Positions 21,601-27,754 of a stretch of 64,000 bases of DNA are shown here, piece by piece. The stretch spans positions 1 through 64,000 of the forward strand of contig JAIBBS010000011.1 in the NCBI GenBank assembly GCA_019694555.1. The letters are read 5' to 3'. A model generated the notes under the pieces. The model was not told the DNA's origin. It did not search any database and saw nothing but the letters and a program-made list of their open reading frames with translations. A program made the position numbers and the translations under genes. The stretch comes from Nannocystaceae bacterium. GTDB taxonomy: Bacteria; Myxococcota_A; Polyangia; Nannocystales; Nannocystaceae. Every line of letters begins with the position of its first letter. Position 1 is the first letter of the stretch.

Positions 21601-21947
21601 CAGTATCGCGACAGCTCGGCGAACGCAGCCTCGCCCAGCCGCCGCTCCATCGCCGGCAGCAGCAGCCACTGCAGCACCTCGCGTTCGTCGAGCGCGAGCG
21701 ACTCGGCGCGCGGACCTGCGATCGCGGCCATCACCTGCAGCACGAAGCGTCGCGGGAAGGGAAAGCGCGCGTGGGCCCAGATGCCGAAGCGCTCCGCCAG
21801 TCGCGACGACAGCCACGTCGCGACCTGGCGGCCGTGCACCACCACCAGCTCGGCTTGCAACGGCGGCAGCGGTGCGGCCTCGACGATGTCGCCCAGCACC
21901 TGTGCCAGCGCGTCGATGCGATTGCTGCGGTGCAGGTGGAGCGCCAC
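18636..21947 (-). CDS. recC: Exodeoxyribonuclease V gamma subunit (RecC)
   Basis: 1103 residues (E. coli RecC is 1122). The start is a GTG at 21947, chosen because the conserved RecC beginning (LHLHRSNRIDALAQVLGDI) follows at once. Other RecC landmarks are VVVHGRQVATWLSSRLAERFGI, PFPRRFVLQVM, the inactivated helicase and nuclease folds, and a conserved GVFPRAGASVDFDLM. RecC holds the complex together, splits the DNA strands and scans for Chi. It is about 6 kb from recB-recD on the same strand, and unrelated exporter and channel genes separate them, an unusual split. It is divergent from the amine oxidase gene (80 bases between starts). Confidence 0.93.
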   Translation of the reverse strand: MALHLHRSNRIDALAQVLGDIVEAAPLPPLQAELVVVHGRQVATWLSSRLAERFGIWAHARFPFPRRFVLQVMAAIAGPRAESLALDEREVLQWLLLPAMERRLGEAAFAELSRYWRDDTSGVARFQLAARTAALFDAYLVHRPQMVLQWEQGHDEGWQAELWRELQRAAPRDHFARLQQVCVAALRSAERPPLGLPTRVALFGVASLPPSYLELVSALARTVDVHLLVPSPSRAFWAELRSRRGTRDPERAASFDEGHPLLASLGTLARDFQGLLEAAGPYLEHGELYLPAQGDSALAVLQGDLLDLRRREGGEGHEPPAPLRPDDDSIAVFSCHTRLREVEVLHDRLLDALARSPTLQPRDIVVYLTDVDAYAPLIEAVFERERDDPTALPFSITDRSARAESPTLEAWLRLLASCEGRMTASEVLDLLVLEPVAARFELSPDDLDTIADWIAAAGIRWGIDRQHRQQHGQPARDETTWAFGLRRMVLGYAMPGHGRESFAGVLPFDEIEGSRAELLGRLGRATELLFTLSRSLAAPRAVATWQVDLAAAIDAMLAPRPSAQWELDDLRQALARVAESAAKAGFDGEVPLRVMRDAVLAQIEGDRQANAIRGNRSGGVSFCALAPMRVVPAELVCVLGLSDGVFPRAGASVDFDLMRRAPAPGDRDSRDDDRYAFLEAIMAARSRLLLGYVGCSSQDDRDRPPSVVLAELLDLLGTTMVVPGTEALGPVARAAAVRRRVVTRVPMQPFSPRNFGGDEDARLFSFERLWFAGARALQAERAAAPPGLFAAPLPAPEPSPVLRLERLVRMFQSPQHELLRRRLQVDLYEWQRSRSDREPMELDSLELWRLGHELLRHRLEELPLERSHALLSEAGVLPLGAVGRAQLDALMLDVEPIAQALLAERGGAPVTTRAVEVDLPLAGLRLQGHLRHHDGTGLRIPHFSQPSARHQIELWILHLVACALAPGRPVTSMLAGRGDKGGARTVRFDTVAEPLPLLEELATLHAIGMCEPLPFFPKASLLFVEAFARKPADGWMPALEAARASFFDRRLGEANDAAVSRIYGGADPLARGFSPLSQPLAGGDFMEVAVRVLQPLLRHRRDA

Positions 21948-22027
21948 GGGAGCTGCGACACGCTGCCGCGATCTCGTGGCGCTCGCAAGCGCTCGGCGTC
22001 GCGCGGGCGCCCGTGTTACAAACCCGC

Positions 22028-23806
22028 ATGGCACGGACCTCCCTGTTCGCCCGTCTGCGTCGCATCGCCGCGCTGTGTCGCGCGGCCCAGGCCTCGGGCG
22101 CCCGCGATCCCGCGGCCGTGGTCGCGTGGATCCGCGAGCACGACGGCGCATCGGTCTCGCGCCGCGCGTTCGCGCAACAGGCCATGCTCGGCACCGCCGC
22201 GATCGCGATGGGCTGCGGCAGCGAGGACGCCGGGGACGAGGGCGCGGACTCGGGCAGCACCGGTGGTGGTGGGGACGGCGCGCGCGTGGCCGTGATCGGC
22301 GGCGGCATGGCGGGATTGCACTGCGCCTATCGCCTGCGCGAGGTCGGCGTCGACGCGACGGTGTACGAGTCCTCGGATCGCACCGGCGGACGCATGTACA
22401 GCGCGCGCGACATGTTCGCCGACGGCCAGCTCGCGGAGCTCGGCGGCGAGCTCATCGACACCGTGCACCAGACGCTGTGGGATCTGTCCGAGGAGTTCGG
22501 CATCCCGCTCGACGACCGCGAGGCCGGCCTGGGCGAGCAGACCGTGCGCGACACCTGGTACGTCGGTGGCGTCGCGGTGCCGCAGGACACCGTGGTCCTG
22601 CAGTTCGCGATGGTCGCGGACACCATCGCGTCGCAGGTCGAGATGGCCGACAGCGACGACGCCGCCTACGCCATGCTCGATGCCACGCCGCTGTCGCAGT
22701 GGCTCGACGACGTGGTGCCCGCGGCGCAGTACCCCGAGCTGCACGGGATCCTCGCCGCGGCCTATCGCGGCGAGTACGGGCTCGAGAACGATCAGCAGTC
22801 CGCGCTCAACCTCATCTACCTCATCGGCTCGGACACGCCCGACGAGTTTCGCATCTTCGGCATCTCCGACGAGCGCTACCACACCCATACCGGCAACGAC
22901 AGCTTCCCGGCCGCGCTCGCCGAGGGCCTGACCGGCCACATCCAGACCGGCATGACGCTGACGTCCGCACGCGACGGCGACGGCGGCGGCTTCGTGCTGG
23001 TGTTCGCCGGCCCCGACGGCGAGGTCGAGGTCGAGGCGGATCACATCGTGTTCGCGCTGCCGTTCACGCGCCTGCGCCAGGTCGATCTGACCGCGCTGAC
23101 GCTCAGCGACGAGAAACGGCAGATCATCGCGGAGCTCGGCTACGGCACCAACGCCAAGGTCATGGGCGGCTTCGCCGAGCGCGTGTGGCGGACGCAGCAC
23201 GACGCGACCGGCAGCGTCACCACCGATCTGCCCGGCCAGCAGTTCTGGGAGACCTCGACCGGCCAGGACGGCGCCGCGGGCATCATCACGAACTTCCTCG
23301 GCGGCATGCAGGGCATCGCCAGCGGCGAGGGCGAGGCCGAGGCGTGGTTCACCAGCGTGGCGCTGCCGGATCTCGAGACGATCTTTCCCGGCACGATGGC
23401 GGCGTACACCGCGGGCTCGGCGGTGCGCATGCACTGGCCCTCGCACGAGCACACCCTGGGCAGCTACGCCTGCTACCGCCCGGGGCAGTGGGCGTTCTAC
23501 GGCCTCGAGGGCGCGCGCGAGGGCAACGTGCACTTCTGCGGCGAGCACACCTCGCTCGAATTCCAGGGCTTCATGGAAGGCGCGGCCGAGACCGGCCTGC
23601 TGGTCGCGATGGCGATCCTCGGCGACCTGGGCATCATGGCCTCGCACCGCGCCCGCAGCATGGCCGAGCGCAAGCTGGTGCTGCCGCATCCGGCGGTGCA
23701 CGGCCGGCTGCCGCAGCGTCCGCGCTTCGCCCAGCGCCAGCGCGCGCTGGTGCGGCCCGCTGCCGCCGCGCTCGCGCGCCGCGGCCTGCGGGGCGAACGT
23801 CAGTAG
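22028..23806 (+). CDS. Exported flavin monoamine oxidase family protein
   Basis: 592 residues. A twin-arginine-like export signal sits unusually far in (SRRAFAQQAMLGTAAIAMGC, RR at 45-46, possible lipid Cys63) behind a 40-residue extension, so a later start (GTG near 22125) is possible. The catalytic part begins with the FAD dinucleotide motif VAVIGGGMAGLHCAYRL (about 88-104) and DRTGGRMYS. It ends with the amine oxidase C-terminal motif NVHFCGEHTSLEFQGFMEGA. Folding with FAD in the cytoplasm agrees with Tat export. The substrate could be a polyamine, an amino acid or another amine. The last bases overlap the convergent lipoprotein gene by 7. Confidence 0.87.
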   Translation: MARTSLFARLRRIAALCRAAQASGARDPAAVVAWIREHDGASVSRRAFAQQAMLGTAAIAMGCGSEDAGDEGADSGSTGGGGDGARVAVIGGGMAGLHCAYRLREVGVDATVYESSDRTGGRMYSARDMFADGQLAELGGELIDTVHQTLWDLSEEFGIPLDDREAGLGEQTVRDTWYVGGVAVPQDTVVLQFAMVADTIASQVEMADSDDAAYAMLDATPLSQWLDDVVPAAQYPELHGILAAAYRGEYGLENDQQSALNLIYLIGSDTPDEFRIFGISDERYHTHTGNDSFPAALAEGLTGHIQTGMTLTSARDGDGGGFVLVFAGPDGEVEVEADHIVFALPFTRLRQVDLTALTLSDEKRQIIAELGYGTNAKVMGGFAERVWRTQHDATGSVTTDLPGQQFWETSTGQDGAAGIITNFLGGMQGIASGEGEAEAWFTSVALPDLETIFPGTMAAYTAGSAVRMHWPSHEHTLGSYACYRPGQWAFYGLEGAREGNVHFCGEHTSLEFQGFMEGAAETGLLVAMAILGDLGIMASHRARSMAERKLVLPHPAVHGRLPQRPRFAQRQRALVRPAAAALARRGLRGERQ

Positions 23807-24330
23807 CTGAACACGATCTGCGCCAGGCCCTGCTGCCCGCAGGGATCCTCGGCGCGCACCTGCAGCACGATCTCGCCGCCGTACTCGAGGTACAGCCGCA
23901 TGCCGTCCTGCTCGATGGTGTCCGCGCCCACCGGGTGCAGCGGCGCGACGTCGCCGAGCACCCAGACCTCGTCGGACGAGACCTCGCCGCTGCAGGGAAC
24001 CCCCAGCGTCGGGCACTGCTCGCGCTCGTACCAGCCGGCCTCGACCAGCACGCGGTCGTAGCGATCGAGCGCGAGCCCAGCGATGCGCACGCCGACGAAC
24101 ATGTGCTGTCCGCCCTGCGAGCCGAAGTGCACCATCGGACCCTCGCCGGGATCGAGCGCACCGAAGCCGAGCGTGCCGTCGCCGATCTCGATCGCCAGCG
24201 GTGCATCGAGCATGCACGCGGGGTCGTGCTGGAACGCGCCGCCGGGCAACACCTCGTGACTCTCGTCGGCGGGGCAGGCCGCGAGCCACAGCAGCAAGGG
24301 CACCAGCGCGCGCTCGGGTCGGTGAGTCAT
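23800..24330 (-). CDS. Hypothetical lipoprotein
   Basis: 176 residues with a clear lipoprotein signal (MTHRPERALVPLLLWLAAC, Cys19). The mature part is beta-rich and has paired cysteines (PACMLD, REQCPTLGVPCSG, EDPCGQQG), suggesting disulfides. No family recognised. It is convergent with the amine oxidase gene (7-base overlap of the ends). Its own promoter would lie in the 322-base gap to the right. Confidence 0.75.
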   Translation of the reverse strand: MTHRPERALVPLLLWLAACPADESHEVLPGGAFQHDPACMLDAPLAIEIGDGTLGFGALDPGEGPMVHFGSQGGQHMFVGVRIAGLALDRYDRVLVEAGWYEREQCPTLGVPCSGEVSSDEVWVLGDVAPLHPVGADTIEQDGMRLYLEYGGEIVLQVRAEDPCGQQGLAQIVFSY

Positions 24331-24652
24331 CCGCTGTCGTCAGTGTCGCCGCTGTGCGCCGCGATCGCGGCGGGGCTGTGATCGGCCGCAAACGCGTGGC
24401 GCGGTGGGGTGCTGCCGCGCCCTGCCGCGGTCCGCGCCACGGCTTGTCCCCGATTGCGGTCGCGGCGGCCGCTGCAGCGGCTGGGCAACTTGCCCGGCGG
24501 CAGGTTCCCGCGGCGCGGATCCGCTGGGCAGAACGTGCAAGCGCGGGGCGAGCCCGCGGCCGTCGCTGCGCGATTCGATCAAACGACGTACGGCCTGGTC
24601 ATCGGCGCTGCGCGACCACGGCGGCGCTGTAGCCTCGTTCGCTGGAACACCG
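24331..24652. other. 322-base non-coding gap between divergent genes
   Basis: This stretch separates the starts of two divergent lipoprotein genes. It should carry both promoters, but I can point to no convincing -10/-35 boxes, repeats or structured RNA. Open frames crossing it lack family resemblance and look like shadows. Confidence 0.5.
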
Positions 24653-25798
24653 ATGCCCATGCACGCACGTCTCGCCACCGCGTCGTTTGGTCTTCTCGCG
24701 CTCACCACCACCGCGTCGTGCACCAAGGGGGCCGACCTGCTCGAGGGCTTCGGCTCGTCGTACACGACCGCCGCGGACACCGGCGGTGGCGACGACGGCG
24801 GTGGCGACGACGAGGGCGTCAGCGGTCCGGTCGACGACGACGGCGGAGGTGGCGAGGATCCCAGCGGCGCACCGCTCGACACCGGCGAGGATCCGCCGGC
24901 ACCGGGCGAGGGCGATTGCTGCGTCGGGCACATGGCGCCCGGTTGCGGCGACGCGATGATCGCGATGTGCGTGTGCGCGCAGGACTCGTTCTGTTGCGAC
25001 AACGTCTGGGACGATCTGTGCGCATCGCTGGTCGAGGAAAACGGCTGCGGCATCTGTGATGGTGCCGGCGGCACCACCGGTGGTGGCGGTGGCGATCCCA
25101 GCGCGGGCGAGGCCGGCAGCGATGGCGGCACCGACGGTGGGGGCGGTGGCAGCGACGGTGGCGTCGGCACCGACGGTGGCGTCGCCACCGACGGTGGCGG
25201 TGGCGGCGAGGCCGGTGGTGGCGCGGGCGACTGCTGCAGCGCGCACGCGGGCACCGGCTGCGAGGACGCGACCATCGAGCAGTGCGTGTGCGCGCAGGAC
25301 GACTACTGCTGCGCGACCGCGTGGGACGACATCTGCGCCGGCGAGGTCGACTCGCTGGGCTGCGGCGCGTGTGGTGGCGGCACCGGCGGTGGCACCGACG
25401 GCGGCGGCGAGACCGGCGGCGGCACCACCGGGGGTGGTGGCGGCGGCGGGGACTGCTGTGCGGTGTCCGATGCGCCCGGCTGCGCCGACGCGACCGTCGA
25501 GCAGTGCGTGTGCGCGCAGGACGACTACTGCTGCGCGACCGCGTGGGACGACATCTGCGTCGGCGAGGTCGACTCGCTGGGCTGCGGCGCGTGCGGTGGC
25601 GGCACCGGCGGGACCACGGATCCGACCGCGGATCCCAGCGCCGGCGGCGGCGACTGCTGTGCCGCGCAGGCCGACGCGGGTTGCAGCGACACGACCATCT
25701 CCGACTGCGTGTGCGCGCTCGACGACTACTGCTGCAGCACGCAGTGGGACGATCTGTGCGTCTCGGAGATCGACACGTTCGGCTGCGGCAGCTGCTGA
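24653..25798 (+). CDS. Lipoprotein with four ten-cysteine modules
   Basis: 381 residues. Lipoprotein signal to Cys23 (LLALTTTASC), then a Gly/Asp-rich linker and four modules of exactly 48 residues separated by Gly-rich linkers. Each module has ten cysteines in the pattern DCC, GC, CVCA, YCC, WDD.C, GCG.C (for example CVCAQDDYCCATAWDDIC). The spacing is strict, so each module probably folds on its own with about five disulfides. Modules 2 and 3 are nearly identical in DNA, a sign of recent duplication or conversion. It is presumably displayed on the outer surface. I know no biochemical function; ligand or metal binding or adhesion are guesses. Convergent with the TerB-like gene, 10 bases apart. 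Confidence 0.85.
   Translation: MPMHARLATASFGLLALTTTASCTKGADLLEGFGSSYTTAADTGGGDDGGGDDEGVSGPVDDDGGGGEDPSGAPLDTGEDPPAPGEGDCCVGHMAPGCGDAMIAMCVCAQDSFCCDNVWDDLCASLVEENGCGICDGAGGTTGGGGGDPSAGEAGSDGGTDGGGGGSDGGVGTDGGVATDGGGGGEAGGGAGDCCSAHAGTGCEDATIEQCVCAQDDYCCATAWDDICAGEVDSLGCGACGGGTGGGTDGGGETGGGTTGGGGGGGDCCAVSDAPGCADATVEQCVCAQDDYCCATAWDDICVGEVDSLGCGACGGGTGGTTDPTADPSAGGGDCCAAQADAGCSDTTISDCVCALDDYCCSTQWDDLCVSEIDTFGCGSC
24914..25795 (+). repeat. Four in-frame 144-bp cysteine-module repeats
   Basis: Modules occupy 24914-25057, 25229-25372, 25451-25594 and 25652-25795, each exactly 144 bases (48 codons). The linkers between them differ in length (171, 78 and 57 bases). The constant module length against variable linkers marks the module as the folding unit. 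Confidence 0.9.
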
Positions 25799-25808
25799 CG
25801 TCTGGCGC

Positions 25809-26174
25809 TCAGACCCCGAGCGTGCCGCGGATGCCGTCGAGGAACGCGCGCTCCTGCTCGGCCACCGTACCGTCGACCTCCGCGATCGCGTTGAGGTCGG
25901 CGAGCACCCGCTGGCGCTGCTCGACGGTGAGCGTGCGCGCGAGCGCGGTGGCCTGGTCGTTGGCGGCGGCGAGGCGCTGCTCGCGGGTGGCGAGCTGCTT
26001 GTAGCGACCGACGGTGGACTTGATCTGCTCGCCGATGGCGTCGAGCCCGACCTCGGGCCGCCAGCCCCGCAGCCGCTCCGCCAGCGTGCGCATCTCCTCG
26101 CCGCTGAGCGCACCGTCGGTGGCGTGGGCGAAGGCGAGGTACAAAAACGCGATCGCGTCGGTGTCCACGGTCAT
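25809..26174 (-). CDS. TerB-like (tellurite resistance/DjlA) family protein
   Basis: 121 residues, all alpha-helical, with acidic patches at both ends (ATDGALSGEEMRTLAERL near the start and AIAEVDGTVAEQERAFLDGI near the end). Those patches are the two calcium/metal-binding-like helical hairpins of the TerB/co-chaperone DjlA fold. The start is the ATG at 26174. The role of stand-alone TerB proteins is unclear (stress or metal sensing proposed). The small gene to the right is on the same strand 44 bases upstream, so the two may be co-transcribed. Confidence 0.75.
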   Translation of the reverse strand: MTVDTDAIAFLYLAFAHATDGALSGEEMRTLAERLRGWRPEVGLDAIGEQIKSTVGRYKQLATREQRLAAANDQATALARTLTVEQRQRVLADLNAIAEVDGTVAEQERAFLDGIRGTLGV

Positions 26175-26218
26175 GGACCGCCAGGGTACCAGAGCCACGA
26201 GCAGGGCTCGCCGGTGCG

Positions 26219-26458
26219 CTACAGCGCAAGATCGATCTCGCGGCCGTCGCGGTCGCGCAACACGATCGCCTGGCCCCGGGCCTTGGCCTGCTGGACCATC
26301 TGCAGCAGCCCCAGCGCCTGACCGACGACCTCGGCCGGGGTCTTGGCACCCAGCTGCTGGGCGAGCGTGACCAGCAACATCGCGGTCTTGCCGGGGATCT
26401 CGATGGCCACCGGGCCGGCGTCGCCGGGCGGGGTCGCGCCGTGGGGGTGCAGGGTCAT
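26219..26458 (-). CDS. Small hypothetical protein
   Basis: 79 residues from the ATG at 26458; an in-frame TTG at 26479 is less likely. After a short Pro/Gly-rich start comes a helical core (AMLLVTLAQQLGAKTPAEVV, then GQALGLLQMV) and a beta end (GQAIVLRDRDGREIDL). The pattern, a helix pair followed by a strand, recalls ribbon-helix-helix-type regulators or antitoxins with permuted order, but no partner toxin is adjacent. It is divergent from the propeller lipoprotein gene and just upstream of the TerB-like gene on the same strand. Confidence 0.6.
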   Translation of the reverse strand: MTLHPHGATPPGDAGPVAIEIPGKTAMLLVTLAQQLGAKTPAEVVGQALGLLQMVQQAKARGQAIVLRDRDGREIDLAL

Positions 26459-26565
26459 GTCGGCCCGAGCATGCCCCAAGCGGGCCCCGGCCGGGGACGG
26501 CAGAAGCGCCCCATGGTCGAAGGTCGCGGCCGTTGCCTACCATGAACCACGTCGCCCGATCGCCC

Positions 26566-26580
26566 AGGAGCCCCGCGTTG
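26566..26580 (+). promoter_or_regulatory. Ribosome-binding site deciding a TTG start
   Basis: AGGAG at 26566-26570 lies 7 bases before an in-frame TTG at 26578-26580. An upstream ATG (26542) has no such site and would add Pro/Arg-rich residues in front of the signal peptide. The TTG start gives a normal lipoprotein signal. Confidence 0.7.
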
Positions 26581-27753
26581 CAGCCTCGACCCACACGCGC
26601 TCGTCCCTCGCTGCTGGCCGTCCTCGTGGCGGTCGCGCCGATCTCTTGCAGCAGCCGGGTTCCGCTGGGGGCCGGTGAGTCGAGCACCGGTGGCACCGGT
26701 GGCAGCTCGACCACGACCGCGACGAGCACGGTCGGCACCACCGCGCCCGGCACCACCGACGCGGGCAGCAGCACCACCGCGCCGGCGCTCGACTCCTCGG
26801 GTGGACCCGGCAGCGAAGGACCACCGCCGGTCGTGTTCGACGTCGGCGGTGGCATGGCCACCGGCACCACCGGCGACGACACCACCACCGGCATCGTGAT
26901 CGACTGGGACTGCGACGCGCTGCCCGACATCGTGCAGACCGATCTCGTGGCCGCGCGCGGCTACCACGACGTGTTCTTCGACGAGGACGGCCACATCCTG
27001 GGCTGGGACGGCGGTGCGATCGTGGCCGTCACCTACGACGACGAGCTGTCGGTGTGGCTGCCGGGGGTCAACAGCGCGCAGGCGTTCGACTGGCTCGCCG
27101 ACGGCGACGTGGTCTACACCAACGACTACAGCGAGCTGCGTCGCGTGACGCCGGAGCTGCAGAACACCGTGATCGCCACCGGCCTGTCCGGTGCCTACGG
27201 GGTCACGGTGGGCCCCGATCAGCGCGCCTACGTCTCGCGCAGCTCCGGGGTCTCGCGCATCGATCCCGAGTCCGGCGAGGTCATCCAGTGGGTCACGCTG
27301 CCGGGCAACGCCACGCCGCGCGCGCTGGTGTTCAACCTCGACAGCACCGGCGCGTACATGTCGACGCTGACGTTCGGCAACGCGCCGGTCTACTTCGTCG
27401 AGGTCGACGACGATCTCATGCCCTCGGAGGATCCGGTCCTGTTCGCCACTGGCGTCGGCGAGGGCTATCACGACGGCCTGGGCATCGACGCCTGCGGCAA
27501 CCTGTACGTGCCGGACTACTACACCTCGGGGCTGTATCGCGTGGCGCCCGACGGCACCGTGACCACGCTGTACAGCCAGGGCATCGCCGGCCAGCCGCAC
27601 TACGGCCACGGGCTCGAGTGGGGCAGCGGCATCGGCGGCTGGAACGATCACGCGATCTACCTGCCGCAGCCCTACGACAGCGGGACCGTGAACGAAGTCG
27701 TGCTGGGCGTGCCCTCGGGCTCGCTGGTGCGCACGTGGAGTGGAGGAGGCTGA
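26578..27753 (+). CDS. Secreted lipoprotein with SMP-30/NHL-like propeller
   Basis: 391 residues from a TTG start backed by an AGGAG site. Signal RARPSLLAVLVAVAPISC (Cys24), then a Thr/Ser/Gly-rich linker to about residue 90, then a propeller with blade motifs such as GAYGVTVGPDQRAYVSR, DGLGIDACGNLYVPDYY and SGLYRVAPDGTVTTLY. This is the SMP-30/gluconolactonase/NHL type, in which calcium-dependent hydrolases and binding proteins occur. Its stop (TGA 27751-27753) is 1 base before the ATG of the dikinase-like gene, whose ribosome site lies inside this coding region, so the two are one operon. The propeller may bind the substrate of the second protein; that is inference. Confidence 0.8.
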   Translation: MQPRPTRARPSLLAVLVAVAPISCSSRVPLGAGESSTGGTGGSSTTTATSTVGTTAPGTTDAGSSTTAPALDSSGGPGSEGPPPVVFDVGGGMATGTTGDDTTTGIVIDWDCDALPDIVQTDLVAARGYHDVFFDEDGHILGWDGGAIVAVTYDDELSVWLPGVNSAQAFDWLADGDVVYTNDYSELRRVTPELQNTVIATGLSGAYGVTVGPDQRAYVSRSSGVSRIDPESGEVIQWVTLPGNATPRALVFNLDSTGAYMSTLTFGNAPVYFVEVDDDLMPSEDPVLFATGVGEGYHDGLGIDACGNLYVPDYYTSGLYRVAPDGTVTTLYSQGIAGQPHYGHGLEWGSGIGGWNDHAIYLPQPYDSGTVNEVVLGVPSGSLVRTWSGGG

Positions 27754-27754
27754 C

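Noticed and set aside
25297-25590. Repeated DNA with regular spacing, CRISPR-like at first sight
   Set aside because: The repeats are in frame, encode cysteine modules and have no separate spacers of constant length, so this is a protein repeat and not a CRISPR array.
25800-25814. GTCTG/CAGAC hairpin between convergent genes
   Set aside because: Only 5 bp with a 5-base loop; too weak to call against the base composition.
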